DNA of 64,000 nt, taken from assembly GCA_021018995.1 (NCBI GenBank), contig CM037588.1, forward strand, positions 91,424,765 to 91,488,764, given 5' to 3'. The DNA is from Chloranthus sessilifolius. Taxonomy: Eukaryota; Streptophyta; Magnoliopsida; Chloranthales; Chloranthaceae. A program made the translations under genes and the position numbers. Of this stretch, positions 42,521 to 53,640 are shown one piece after another. Below the pieces are notes generated by a model. That model made no database searches, was not told the DNA's origin, and saw nothing but the letters and a program-made list of their open reading frames with translations. Position 1 is the stretch's first letter; the number at the start of each line of letters is the position of its first letter.

Positions 42521-44361
42521 TGTTGAGAACTAGAAAATACCATTTTCCACCCTTTAACCTGGGCCTTGATAGACCCTTGAGAGAACTAAATAAGTGTTTT
42601 AAGTGCTTGTGTTACAGCTAACAATAAAGACAGGCTTAACCATGAAAGCAACCTAAAAGTGCCAAAAAGATGATAATCCATGTCGATCCAAAGGAAGAAA
42701 GAGAAGGGACAACCTCACTAGCTGTCAAAATGCCTGAACTGAAGAGGCAAAGACCTGGTCTCAACCCAGAAAAGAAATGTGGAGCAATTCAAACAGAAAA
42801 ATGCACTACAGAGTGCTTTTCGAAAAGAACCTGAACTCTGCAAAAAGAACTAAAAGCTCCAGGCTTAGTTTTCGAAGAGCACCTGAACTCTTCGAAAGGA
42901 TGATTGACCTATTCGAAAAGAAGAGTACTCCTTACGAACAGAACCTGAACTTTGCGAAAAGAGCTTCAGGAGTCATTACTTCATGAAAAGTTCCCTAAAC
43001 TATGCGAAATGGTATTCTGGAGATTCCTAGCCTCTGCAAGGGTAATTCAGTAATCTTTTTCACACGTCCCAATGCATTTAAAAACCTAGGGACATTTAAG
43101 AAGATTCTAAGCACGAAGCGAAGGCATATTCCACCCCATGTGAGCACCCGAAGATGAAATCACTTGGCGGGAACTTCTAGAAGCTCTAACAGATTTTCAA
43201 ATTTTGCATAACAGAATTGATGCTTATGTCGCCTGATTGGCTGAACCAGATCGAGCAATTCTGATTGGCCAGAACAGATCTGGATCCTTGTGCTCAACTA
43301 CCATTGGTTGATACAGATCTAAGCACTTCTGATTGGTCGATACGCATCTGAGCTAGACCTGGGGAAAACTATAAATAGATGAACCATTTGCCCAATTTGG
43401 ACATCCAGATTTTGAGTTTCATTCCTATTCCCCCATTTCCAGATCAGCTAGCCTGTCTGAAACCTGGTAATAGCATAACTTTTACTTACAATTGAGAGCT
43501 GTGAGATATCTCTGTAATTCAAAAGAGGATTGTATTCAAGACTACAAATCTGAGAGTTGTTTAAGCTGTGCTTTGTAATTGTAAATGTGGATTTGAAAAG
43601 GTTGCTGTAAACTGTACGTTCTCAATTGGATTCGTGTTAAGGGTTCACTCTGATCTCCTTATTGCACTAGACTCCTTTAGATTTACTGTTTTTCATGTAA
43701 TTTCCCTTGATTCATTAACCCTGTGGGAATTAGTGTTTGTAACCTAATCTCTCATAGCATTTGTAGTGATATTTCTTGTTTTGAATTAAGGGTTTAGATT
43801 AAAGACTATTGGATGGTTTGTGGCCATTGAAGTGGACAGACCATAACCATAAGCCTAAATTTAATCCTTGAGTTAGATTTATTTCTCATGCATCTGTGCT
43901 TATAGCCAGATGAAGATTGGATCATCTCTCATTTGACCTGCAGTCATTCTCATTGTGTTTCAAGGACCAAATCAAAGTTAGATATTATTTCTCCATTTTT
44001 ATAAATTTACATCAAAATTCCCCCAACTCAGATCTGGATCATTTAGTTTAACTTTTACTTTTATCATTTAGTTAATGTGACAAATTCAACCTCCCATCTT
44101 ATGTGCTTTGTAGATAGGATAAGAGGCCAGATCTGGTAGCTCAGATCTGGAGGTTTATCTTGCATTTTAAACAAATTCTCTGTGGACGATCTTTTACTCA
44201 CTTACATTTAAAACTTGCTATAATTGGCCCTGATCTTGCAGGCTAATTCACTTCTCTCTGTGCTGATATTTCTTTATTTTTTTTCCAGATTCAGTATAAC
44301 TTAGCATTCGAAAACCTGTTTTCAAAACACAAATAAATCATGCACACTCAGAATACCAACA
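42521..44361 (+). repeat. Athila 3' LTR
   Basis: 1841 bp, aligned end to end with 30677-32518. TATA at 43370. The short frame at 42777-42986 repeats 30933-31211 and is not a gene. Confidence 0.95.
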
Positions 44362-44366
44362 AGCTC
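44362..44366. repeat. Target-site duplication AGCTC, right
   Basis: Matches 30672-30676. Confidence 0.9.
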
Positions 44367-45527
44367 ATCTGAGGTCTAAGTTGGAGCATTGGGTAAGTTC
44401 CATCACTCTTCAGTTTACTTGTGTTACTGTACTAGTTTGTTAGACATTATTATTATGTTGGCTTGATGGTTTACTAACGTGTGCCGGTGTTTCAGCGTCG
44501 AGTTGCTGAGGACTTGCAGATGAGGGAGGCGACCGCCGCCTCTCTACGTTCCAAAAGTCAGGTATGGTTTAGCGTAATTTAGTTTGGATTGTTCATTCCT
44601 ATTTATTCTAACACGTTCGTATTGGCTTGTTGTTTGTTGTTTTTTTTTTTATTCAGGCAGTTTCGAACTCCACTCCTGAGGCTCCTCCTCACGGGTCCGT
44701 TCCTATCCCTACCCAGGTCTGTTTTAGTCATTGGGTTCATAACTTATTTGTTATCATAATATTCATCTGATGCGTTTGTTTATTCTCGTTATAGCCGTCT
44801 GCATTTGCCTTCCCTCGGGTGCCATATGCTGATCCTGTGACCGCAGAGATAGTCAAGCGACTTCTGGGAGAGAGGCTAGATCTGGTATATATGTATTTTC
44901 CATTTCGAGTTTTGCTGTTGTTTGTATATGCATATGTTTGCTTCTTCTGATTCATTAGATTTATACAGGTTCGTCAGCTCAAGGAGGCACAGCTAGAGGC
45001 AGCGTGGGCACGTGTCACTCTGGAGGTGAGATGGGTCCTTGGAGAGGTGGAGAGTTGTGAGGATCTGGTGGTCGAGATGTTGGTCACACGGAGGACTCAT
45101 GCGGAGGCACTAGCGGTAGTGTGTCGGACGACACTGGCGGAGATGCAAGTATCCCTGGATCGGTTATAGTATCGCCTGACGAGGGGCGAGCGGGGGTCGC
45201 GCAGGTCAGCTAGTCATCTTGAGGGATCAGAGTCGAGGGCTGCGAGTTCTTCAACTGTGCAGTCTCGTCAAACCTCTCACAGTCGCGACAGGAGCGACAG
45301 TCATGAGGATTCCGTCGTTCGGGGGAGTCATTCCTCCTCATTCTCAGTCAAGGCGATCGGTCAGTCAGGCCAGTGACGGAGGTTCGGTGGCAGGTCCTCG
45401 CCATTTAGAGGTCTCGAGGACTTCTGGTCCCGGGATTGTGTTTTCAGATGATCAGTCTACGGACCTCCGGGCTGACAATACCAGCGATAGCAGCGCTCGT
45501 CCTCCTCAGCGGCAGCGTAGGGATTAG
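44367..45527 (+). pseudogene. Antisense PMD gene, copy B, exons 6-10 (3' part)
   Basis: Continues the gene after the Athila insertion: 44367-44392 (end of exon 6), 44496-44561, 44657-44716, 44795-44884, and from about 44970 to 45527. All borders are GT-AG and match copy A. Exon 10 encodes a charged helix-like stretch (VRQLKEAQLEAAWARVTLEV) up to TAG at 45167, at the same place as the TAG at 12602 in copy A. Similarity continues past it in another frame with QSRRSVSQASDGGSVAGP (copy A: SRRASSQAIEGGSVA) and ends PPQRQRRD at 45527. The tail is serine and arginine rich. Confidence 0.7.
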
Positions 45528-45574
45528 GGGTGTGTGTGCGTTTATTTATATTCGTTGTATGTGCATTGTATATA

Positions 45575-45593
45575 GGGGGAGTGTCCCCAGTGA
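45575..45593 (+). promoter_or_regulatory. Conserved 3' motif at end of PMD gene B
   Basis: GGGGGAGTGTCCCCAGTGA after TTGTATATA; the counterpart of 13004-13021. Confidence 0.5.
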
Positions 45594-47174
45594 CAAATGT
45601 GAAGAAAAAAGAAAGGATTATATTTTTTTTTTGGTACATCTCTATATATATAGGGATTTTTGGTTCAGATGTACCTAATTTACTTCTCCTCCTTTGATTT
45701 CCTTTTGGTGTTTTCTTTTTTACCTTCGGTGCTGTCAGCCGTCACTAGGACTTGGATGCTTTCTAAGCTGGCCTGGTGCTGGTTTGAAGGTCGCTTTGTG
45801 TCTGCACATGTAAAGGTAATGCTATCAGTAGTTTTGTTCCCCCCCCTTGTCAGTTGTCAAGGGGGGAAAATATCTCAGACCGAGGTCTGGTGATAAAAAG
45901 GTGGATATAAGCCTCTTTTTTTTTCTCTTATTTTTTTTTTTCCACTTTCTCTCTTTTTTCTTCTTTTTTTTCTTTTTCTTTTTTCGAAATAATAAATAGT
46001 GCAACAAGGAAAGCAAATGATAATAGAGATAATGATAAATTATAAAAAAAAAAAAAAGCCCTAGTGTAGAAGCGTGGTTGAGCTTGCAGTACAGTATTTT
46101 GATAACGCTATCTGAACAGTATCTTCATCATTCTTCATCTTTTGGTGGTTGGGTCAGCACTTCCAGTATAGTTTACCTTCTTTTTTCATAAAAAAAAAAT
46201 GCCCCAGCGTGTGGATACAATGGAGCTTCTCTGGGCCTTAGATAAGCATTTTGGGTTTATAAATAGTCATGGGTATTAGGTGGATTAGTCTTGCAGAAAA
46301 GCGCATCGATACTGTCTCCGAACGGGGGGAGGTCCTTGGATTAATAGCGTACGGGGGTCTATCTTAGGGTATTGATCATCCTATTCCATGGTTATTTGGG
46401 AAAAGCATGGTAAGTATAATGGGTGATTGCATCAATCGTCATTCAGTGGTTTTCAGTTTCATTCCTAGGAATATCTTGTGATGTTTCAGATTCATCGTCC
46501 AAAATAAAACTAAAAGGGGGAGAGGTAAGGCTTAGTGATATGGGGAATAGTTCGAAACTAACACCTTTTCAAAAGGGGTAAGTAACAATCTTCTCCTTTG
46601 AGGGATATGGAATACCATGATCGAGCTCTTCGTCATGTTTCGGTACCATCAAAATCTCGCATTCTATGGCTAGCAGGGGTTTATCCTCCTCCCGCCACCT
46701 TACGACGACATCTAGTAGTATGAGAATATCAGGGATGCCCTCGCAGTTTGCTTATACACTTGCAGTAAAATTTCTGGAGATGTCCTCACGGCCTTCCTAT
46801 TCTTCCTTGAGTTCATTGACTTATTCATTCGTCGTAATGCTCTCGCTCGATATACATATTTTTTGATGTGTACATTTCTTTTGAAAGCATCTTGCTGGCG
46901 CAAGAATAATGAGTTTTGATTGAACCTAACATCTTCATTTTTTTTGCTCTATCATCTCCTCCAATGGCGGGGATAGGGAATGAGAATCGGGTGTTTCTTA
47001 CGCTTTTGAAAAAAGTTTTAGGTAGGTCACTAATCCTTCAATCAAATCGCCCGAGTGTAAATGGTGGGCAACAAGTCAGAGATTTTAAGGATATTCTGAG
47101 GATTGAAGACATACAACAAATGGATGGGTCGTGATGAATACGGGGATGATAAGTATAAGTATTTTAACCATGAA
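45594..47174. other. Non-coding segment between PMD gene B and T3 pol
   Basis: The counterpart of 13032-14522. It holds the stem-loop at 45839-45866, a pyrimidine tract at 45910-45985 (a long purine run on the pol strand), an A-run at 46044-46056, and conserved stretches such as CTCGCATTCTATGGCTAGCA near 46656. Frames at 45660-45893 and 46666-46866 are not conserved as protein. Confidence 0.5.
45839..45866. other. Stem-loop between PMD gene B and T3 pol
   Basis: CCCCCCCTTGtcagttgtCAAGGGGGG forms a stem of about 10 bp. AGACCGAGGTCT follows at 45877. It is conserved in place with 13240-13266. Confidence 0.6.
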
Positions 47175-48300
47175 ATGTGATGATCATAAGACTAAGGATT
47201 GTATTTTTTAAGGTACATGGCATTCCAGGGGCTAGGGAGCTCTTTCCCGTCTTGGTTTGTCAATTTGTATGCGTTTCCAGGGTATGCAGCTGTTATAACA
47301 TAAGGGCCTTCCTAGTTCGGTTTCAGTTTTCCTTTTTGATTGGCGTGTTTGGAAGGCATAATTTTCTTTAAGACTAGCTTGCCAATGTTAAAGGTTCATT
47401 CAAGGACTTTCTTATCATACGCCCTAGCCATTCTCATCTGATATACCTGAGCATGATCAACTGCCCTTAGGCGTGTTTCATCGAGTCGCTCTAACTGAGT
47501 AAGTAAAGTAATTCTCCTCTCGTCTAAGGAAAGCTCATCATCGAGTTGAATGCGTAAAGATGGTACTTATATCTCATATGGTAGGACTACCTCCATCCCA
47601 TAGGTGAGGAGGTAGGGAGTTTGGCCGGTGGCCAATGGACAAGAATTGACATTCGACCCAGTCAGCTCCATTGCTTGTTTCAATTGTTCGTTTCAGGATT
47701 TGAATCAGTGTCTTGTTCGTAGCTTCTGCTTGTCCATTGTCTTGAGGGTAGAATGGCGATGAGTGGCACAAATCAATGTCGTATTTCTTGCATAACTTCT
47801 TCATCTTTTCTGTAATGAACTGCCGTCTGTTGTCGGTGATGAACATTCTGAGTACTCCAAACCGGGTAATGATATTTCGAACTATAAACCTCGCGAGCGT
47901 CGAAGAGGTGATTCTGACATAAGACTCGACTTTTGCCCATTTGGTGTAGGATTCGGTCGCTATAAGTATGAATGAATGCTTGTGAGTATTCCCAACGGTG
48001 TCTGTAAATGGTCCAATGATGTCGAAGGCCCATATCAAAAATGGCCACGATGAGGTCATAGTGTTTAGCGCAACTGATGGAGCTTTGATAAGTGCGGCGT
48101 GCTCTTAACATTATTTATAGGATTGAACGTAGAGATGACAGTCTCTAATCATCTTCAGCCAAAAGTAGCCTTGTCGTGTAACTTGATCGGCGAGTCTTTG
48201 TCTACTGGAGTGGGCACCGCAGGCGCTAGCGTGTGCTTCTCGGATGATGTATTGTCCTTCGGCAATCATGATGCATCATAGCAGTACTCCTTTGGTGAAG
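47175..48300 (-). pseudogene. Tat integrase (copy T3)
   Basis: The core is open at 48059-47574: IWAFDIIGPFTDTVGN, FGVLRMFITDNRRQF and HSSPFYPQDNGQAEATNKT, placing the catalytic residues, though the second block reads TDNRRQF in place of TDNG-Q-F. The zinc-binding N-terminus lies around 48290-48100 with stops. The C-terminus continues to 47175 (GKELPSPWNAMYL) out of frame. Layout is the same as T2. Confidence 0.85.
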
Positions 48301-48434
48301 GCTTCTTTATATAATGTTTCACCGAGTATACAGAATCGGGCACACCAATTTCTTATAGTCTTTCGTTCGATCTTCGTAGCATATGGGGGAATGTGTTGAT
48401 GTTTCAAGAAATTCCAGATGTCAAAATACCATGG

Positions 48435-49040
48435 CTATCTGTCGTCAGTTGGTGATTTCTCGAATCTGAATGTAGCGACTTCGGTTTCTATTTTAGCGTG
48501 ATTTTCTGGAGTGATTATTTTTTTTAATTCCGTGCTGGCAGGGAGAATTCGTAGTTCCCTTGCAACAGTCCGTGCTACTTTGTGGGTGGGTACTGTTAAT
48601 CTTTCAATGAAGGTCTTGGTATTTTGGCCGATAGGTATCTGGATGACAGAGGCTAGTGTGGCTAAGGAATCTGCTAACCCGTTTTCTAATCTAGGGATGT
48701 GTGTGAAAGAGATCTTTTCAAAAAATTTCACCAAATATTGAGCGGTCTCTAGGTATCTCATCAATCTCCTTTCCTTAGTTTTCCATTCTCCTATGACTTG
48801 CGAGATTACTAGTTTAGAATCGCCTATGGTCTTTAACTGTTTGACACCTAATTGTAACGCCATCCTCTATCCAGCTATAAAAGCTTCGTATTCTACAACA
48901 TTATTGGTAATAGGGAAGTCTAATTGAAAAGCTTTGGGTATCACCACTCCTTCCGGGCTTAGAAGGACTATTCCGATGTCCTTCCCTTTGTGATTTAGAG
49001 CACCGTCGAAATAGAGAGTCCATGAGGTTTTATCGGGCTC
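48435..49040 (-). pseudogene. Second RNase H of Tat (copy T3)
   Basis: ALQLGVKQLKTIGDSKLVIS, TKERRLMRYLETAQYLV and FTHIPRLENGLADSLATLAS are open from 48863 to 48435. The first part (LYFDGALNHKG) lies right of 48900 in another frame. It is the Tat-specific second RNase H. Confidence 0.85.
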
Positions 49041-49520
49041 TTCGTCATGAATTGTAAGCCTTCATCAGGGAAGTCCGCATGTATAGGTTCATCATTCGGG
49101 AGTGGAAGATCTGCGAGGTAATCTGCAATGGCTTGCCCCTTGATCGACTTCTCGGTGATGTAAGTGATATCGAACTCTTGTAATAGCATATGCCAGCGAG
49201 CGATCTTCCCTGATGTGGCGGGCTTTTCAAATATGTACTTCAGAGGATCCATTCGGGCTAGCACTAGTATCTTATGTACTCCGAAGTAATGTCATAATTT
49301 AGTTGAAGCCCATACCAATGTGAGGCATGTCTTCTCCATAGGGGTGTACTTTCGTTCATATTCGACCATCGTTCTACTAAGGTAGTAAATGGCCTTCTCT
49401 CTCTTGCCATCTTCTTCATATTGTCCTAAGATTACTCCCATCGCTTTATTGTTTACTGAAAGGTATAGGATTAGGAGTCTTCTGTGAACTGGTGGTGATA
49501 GTATTGGCGGGTTAAGGAGG
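48995..49520 (-). pseudogene. Gypsy RNase H (copy T3)
   Basis: VILGQYEEDGKREKAIYYLS, YERKYTPMEKTCLTLVWAST, then MDPLKYIFEKPATSGKIARW and KGQAIADYLADLPLPND. It is split between frames at about 49290-49264. Confidence 0.85.
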
Positions 49521-50450
49521 TGTTTTTTAATATTATCGAAAGCTTGCTGGCATTGGTCATCCCATTTGCACTCGGTCCCTCCTTTAAGTAGTTTGTAGAA
49601 AGGATCGCATCGGTCTGAATGCTGAGAGATAAATCTCTTGATGAATTGCAATCTTCCTATCAAACCTCGTAATTCCTTAATATTGTTGGGAGGTGGCATC
49701 TCTAAAATGGCTCTCACTTTCATGGGGTCGACTTCAATCCCTTGGTTGCTAACTATAAAACCAAGTACTTTTTCAGAGGTGACTCCGAAAACACATTTCT
49801 TAGGATTCATTTTTACTTGATATTTCTTAGCTCTCTGTAGCATTAGCTGAAGGGCTTCAACATGTCCTACTCGCGTCTAGGACTTTACTAATATGTCATC
49901 GATATAAACTTCTACACACTTATGCATCAAATCGTGAAAAATAGTCATCATGGTATGTTGATATGTGGCTCTTGCATTCTTAAACCCAAAAGGCATGATG
50001 GCGTAGCAGTAAGTTCCCCATGGTGTGGTGAAGGAAGTCTTCTCTTTGTCAGATTCTGCTAACTTGATCTGATTATATCCAGAGAAACCGTCCATGAAAG
50101 ACAACATCTCATATCCAGCGGTGTTGTCAACAAGAGTGTCAATATGTGGGAGTGGGAAGTCATCCTTTGGGCATGCCTGATTGAGGTTTTGAAAGTCAAT
50201 GCAAACCCGTACCCTGCCGTCTTTCTTGGCGACATGTACTATATTGGTGATCCACTTGGGATAGAGGACAACTCGGATGAATTTAGCTTTGTGTAACTTA
50301 TCAACTTCGTCTTTGACTTGAAGGGCTGTTTGGGAGTGCATCCTGCAGAGTTTCTTCTTAACAGGTTTCGCATCGGGTTCTAAGACAAGATGATGTTCTA
50401 CTAGGCTTGGGTCTAAACCAAGCATGTCCTCATAGGACCATGCAAAAGAG
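49500..50450 (-). pseudogene. Tat reverse transcriptase (copy T3)
   Basis: The main frame (50425-49877, 182 codons) holds KDEVDKLHKAKFIRVVLYPK, VRVCIDFQNLNQACPKDDFP, DGFSGYNQIKLAESDKEKTS, MPFGFKNARATYQHTMM and an intact catalytic block VYIDDILVKS. A stop follows at 49877 and the thumb/connection continues at 49843-49292 (KKCVFGVTSEKVLGFIVSNQ, GLIGRLQFIKRFISQHSDRC). It is better preserved than T1 or T2. Confidence 0.92.
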
Positions 50451-51160
50451 TCAAGATGTTCCTGTAGAATTTATACAATCTGTTGACGTTCTCTAGAATT
50501 GAGCGTTGCACTAATTAATAGTTTCTTGGGCTTCTCGTCGGTGCCAAAATCGATTTCCTCTATGGGTTTGGCGGCAGCCTGGGTCTGTTCGTCAAAACGT
50601 TTAATAATCCACCGGAAGTCCTGAGTCTCATCAGGGCCTGGTGTTCCTCCTTCATCCTCGATAAGCTCATATACCGCGAAATTACTAGGCTAGGGATTTA
50701 TTTTTGTGCAAGGCCACTCTTCATCGGTGTAACTTATGACCGAAAGATCTTTGGTAAAGTGAAGGTCAAGGCTATTAATTCTTCTCTCAAAGTCGTGGAG
50801 TATCTCTTCTGGTATGATGACTGGCTTATTACATAGCCTGAAGGCTTTACGTCCTTGTGCACGAGACGGGTCAAGAGTTAGAGGAGGGAAGTTCCCTCGT
50901 TGACTGCAGACTTGAGTCGGGATAAAGAGTTTCCTTTCTTTTTCAAGGTTTCTAATTTTTTTGAGTTTTGTGTTTCTAGTTTTTTAGGGTTTTTTATATT
51001 TTCTTTTTTTTTTATCTTTGATAATAAATATGGTACAGGGTCGGTGGCCTCAAGAGGCACCGGGAGAGCCGCTTCCTCTAGTTGAGGGAGCAAGACGGCT
51101 GCAAGAGCCGTTCGGACGATCCTTCGGGGAAAGCGGACTTGTTGCAAATTTGGCATTTTT
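50450..51160 (-). pseudogene. Pre-RT region of Tat polyprotein (copy T3, truncated)
   Basis: It contains SLDLHFTKD, NFAVYELIDEDEGG, IDFGTDEKPKKLLISATLNS and ILQEHLDSFAWSYEDMLGLD. Upstream, MPNLQQVRFPRRIVRTALAA (51156) matches MPNLDRVHIIRRLAQ of T2. Similarity to T2 stops at the T-run near 51160, so the N-terminal ORF and LTR of this unit are missing. Confidence 0.65.
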
Positions 51161-51166
51161 TTTTGG

Positions 51167-52996
51167 AGTCCTCATCTAATTGGATCTTTCGAATAAGCAA
51201 TGCTGATGACAAGGGTATCATAGTTTGGGTTTCCTCTACTAGGTTCATTGTCTCTTCCCTGAAGAAGCTTGAGAGATCATAATTGATTGAACTATCATCA
51301 CTGGAGTTATGAGATGATTGTCCTTCCCGTGAGGGGGAATCTCCTAAAGGGTCCCCAGGGGGTGCTTCTTCCCTATGTAATAAATCTATAAATCTCTCTC
51401 TTGGTAGCTCTGGGACTTGTTCAGCTTCCACTTCTTGGGCTATGAGAAGTTGCTCAGTATTGGCTGCAAGTGTAGGCTGAGCAATAGGTTCTGCTGGTAC
51501 ATTGGTATGGCTAGAAGTAGTCATTTCTGTAGCATGTTGATTAATTACGGAAGGAATTCTTCTAATCTTTCGATAATTTGGCTCACAGGATTTGCTCTCC
51601 CGATGATTGGCAGTGTGTCGGCCTCTATTGAAGGGGGTATAGCAAGCCCTACTGGTGAGTCCAAAGCAGGGTCGTACAGACTGGCTTGGTCTGCAACTGG
51701 GACTCTTAATTCGGTTATTCTTTCTGATATCGAAGAGCTGATCTCTGCTCTCTCCTGAGGTGGAGTAGAAGTACTCACACCTTCTTCCAAAATTGCTTCT
51801 TCTGGTAGTACAACTTATGTTGTCTACTCTATGACAGTCTCCTCTCTTTCCTCATGAATTTAGGGGATTTGTGGTATAGAGGGGGTACTTTTGGTACGAG
51901 GACCTAATAGTGTTTTCTTCTTATTTTCAGTACCTAAAGTTCTCCTATAGGTTAAAACTATTAAGCCTTCCTCTGGTCTTGGTAAAGCTTTTTCTTTGGG
52001 GTCTATACTATACCCTACATTTATCAGCAAATTCGTTTTAAGTCCTCCAAATGGCACGGTCAACTTTTTCGTCTGGTCTTTTTCTTGACTCGACTTCTCT
52101 CTCACGGTAGTAATTACTTCGAAAAGGTAAGAGGACACATTGAACTAATAATTATTTGCCATGAGGTACAATGCCTTGACAAATAATGCTCTTCTCTGTG
52201 TTCCATGTCCTGTGGGATGAATAGTCCTATGGATAAGAACATCGAAAAAGTGAAGTGATAAACTCCTTGCTTCCAGATCCTTTCTAAGGAAAAAAGACCT
52301 ATCCCGTGAAACTTTTCCTAATAATTCTGTTGACATTTGGATGAAGTTGGGGAGGTATCTGATGGTATCCTCAAAAGTTTGGCCTTTGGATTATCTTGGG
52401 ATAATTGTGGTATCTCTAGGGGTGCATTCATAACCCTGGCTACCATTTCCTTTGAAATTTTGATTGGAAGCCCATCAATACTGGTGGAGAGGGTAGGAGA
52501 TGGTCCCTGGCTGCTTTTGGTCATATTTTTATGAAATAACCCCACCAATCTAGAGTAGTAGGATAGACTGGTGTGATTTCTGGCTCTAGGAAATAGGTAA
52601 GCCTGACATTCTTAAAGTATTAAATGGCTTCTCCACCCATTACCAAGTATTTAAAGACTCAACGTCTACTGCAATTTTAGTTCCCACGATATGATGTTTC
52701 ATTGAAGTAGGGAGTTTATCTGCTGGCGTGGTAGAGGACGCTGGCCTTTTTCCTTTATCTAAATTTAGCCTCTTTTTAGGGACAGACACAGACTCTGTCT
52801 CATTTGTGTCTTTATGATTTTCTCTAATAACTACCCTTGAAGATTTGATCTTCTTCTTGGGTGGGTCTGTTGCTTTTGATTTGGCCTAATGGACAGCAGA
52901 CCGTGCGATACGATGAATGATTCGAATGTTATCAGAACTATTACCTTCATCTTCTTCTTCTTCTTCCCTTCGTCGTTTGCCTGCCTTGTCTACCAT
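51167..52996 (-). pseudogene. Athila-like ORF3 (element Athila 2)
   Basis: The start is at 52996 (MVDKAGKRRREEEEEDEG, a basic-acidic leader). A core similar to the Athila 1 ORF3 follows: LVGLFHKNMTKSSQGP, VARVMNAPLEIPQLSQDNPK, DRSFFLRKDLEARSLSLHFF, GTQRRALFVKALYLMANNY and TVPFGGLKTNLLINVGYSID. The R-x-[LA]-x-x-AL and P-F-G-x-L-x-x-x-L spacing matches Athila 1. Many stops and frameshifts break it. The tail (51758-51080) is Ser/Pro/Glu rich. No envelope feature is visible. Confidence 0.65.
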
Positions 52997-52999
52997 GCT

Positions 53000-53640
53000 C
53001 CAATTCTCTTTTCTATAAAAATTAATTACCAACACCATTAATTAAACTTAAATTCCATGTATTGAATAAAATGTCTTGCAGAAATCCTTCCACTTTATAA
53101 TTAAAATTGTCACCTTACCTCCTTGAAGATTGAAACCCTAATTTGTTATTATAGAATGAAATGCACGTAGGGTTCTTAGAATAAAACGGAGGAAATAAGG
53201 GGTTTTTTTAAGAAAATAAGTAGTTAGGTTGGGTGGAGGAATCAGTTAAGATTACGGATGATTTGAAAAAGAGTGGGAAGGTAGGGGGAGAAAACTGAAA
53301 GTGTGAAAATCGGACCGACATATCCTTTTTATAAATATGTAGGTCCTGTTTTCAGTGACGACTTGCTAAGTTGATCATGACATGAGTTTTAACTTAGAAT
53401 CGTAAGTAGATTTTGGCCTTTTAAGAATCACAATCACTGCATTTCTAATGAGCGTAAGTACGATTAATTGTAAATCCATACGATTGTCCAATATATTATA
53501 TAGAAAGTATGAATTATGACCTATTACTTTTCAACGAAATGGGTCGTATTATAATACCTATACTAACTAAAAACGAAAGTAGTTTACATAGTTTACAATT
53601 GGTGCTATGGATGAGTTGGTAGTTCGACAATCCATGAGGT
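53000..53640. other. Junction zone of Athila 2, pol absent
   Basis: A/T-rich, with no coding sequence I can support. Gag ends to the right and ORF3 starts to the left on the same strand. In Athila 1 about 5 kb of protease, RT, RNase H and integrase separate these. Confidence 0.6.

Larger units (their letters stand above)
30677..44361 (+). mobile_element. Athila-type Ty3/gypsy retrotransposon, nested in PMD gene B
   Basis: A complete element of 13,685 bp: 5' LTR 30677-32518, tRNA-Asp primer site 32525, gag, protease, RT, RNase H, integrase, a long 3' ORF, polypurine tract and 3' LTR 42521-44361. It is flanked by the 5-bp duplication AGCTC (30672-30676 and 44362-44366). Joining the flanks at the duplication restores the exon 6 sequence seen in copy A (GATGGCTCAGCTC...GAGCACTGGGTAAGT against GATAGCTCATCTG...GAGCATTGGGTAAGT). 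The gag-pol order and the extra 3' ORF are typical of Athila. Confidence 0.95.

Noticed and set aside
45825..46016. Lysine-rich minus-strand frame
   Set aside because: Product of the long pyrimidine tract at 45910-45985; no protein meaning.
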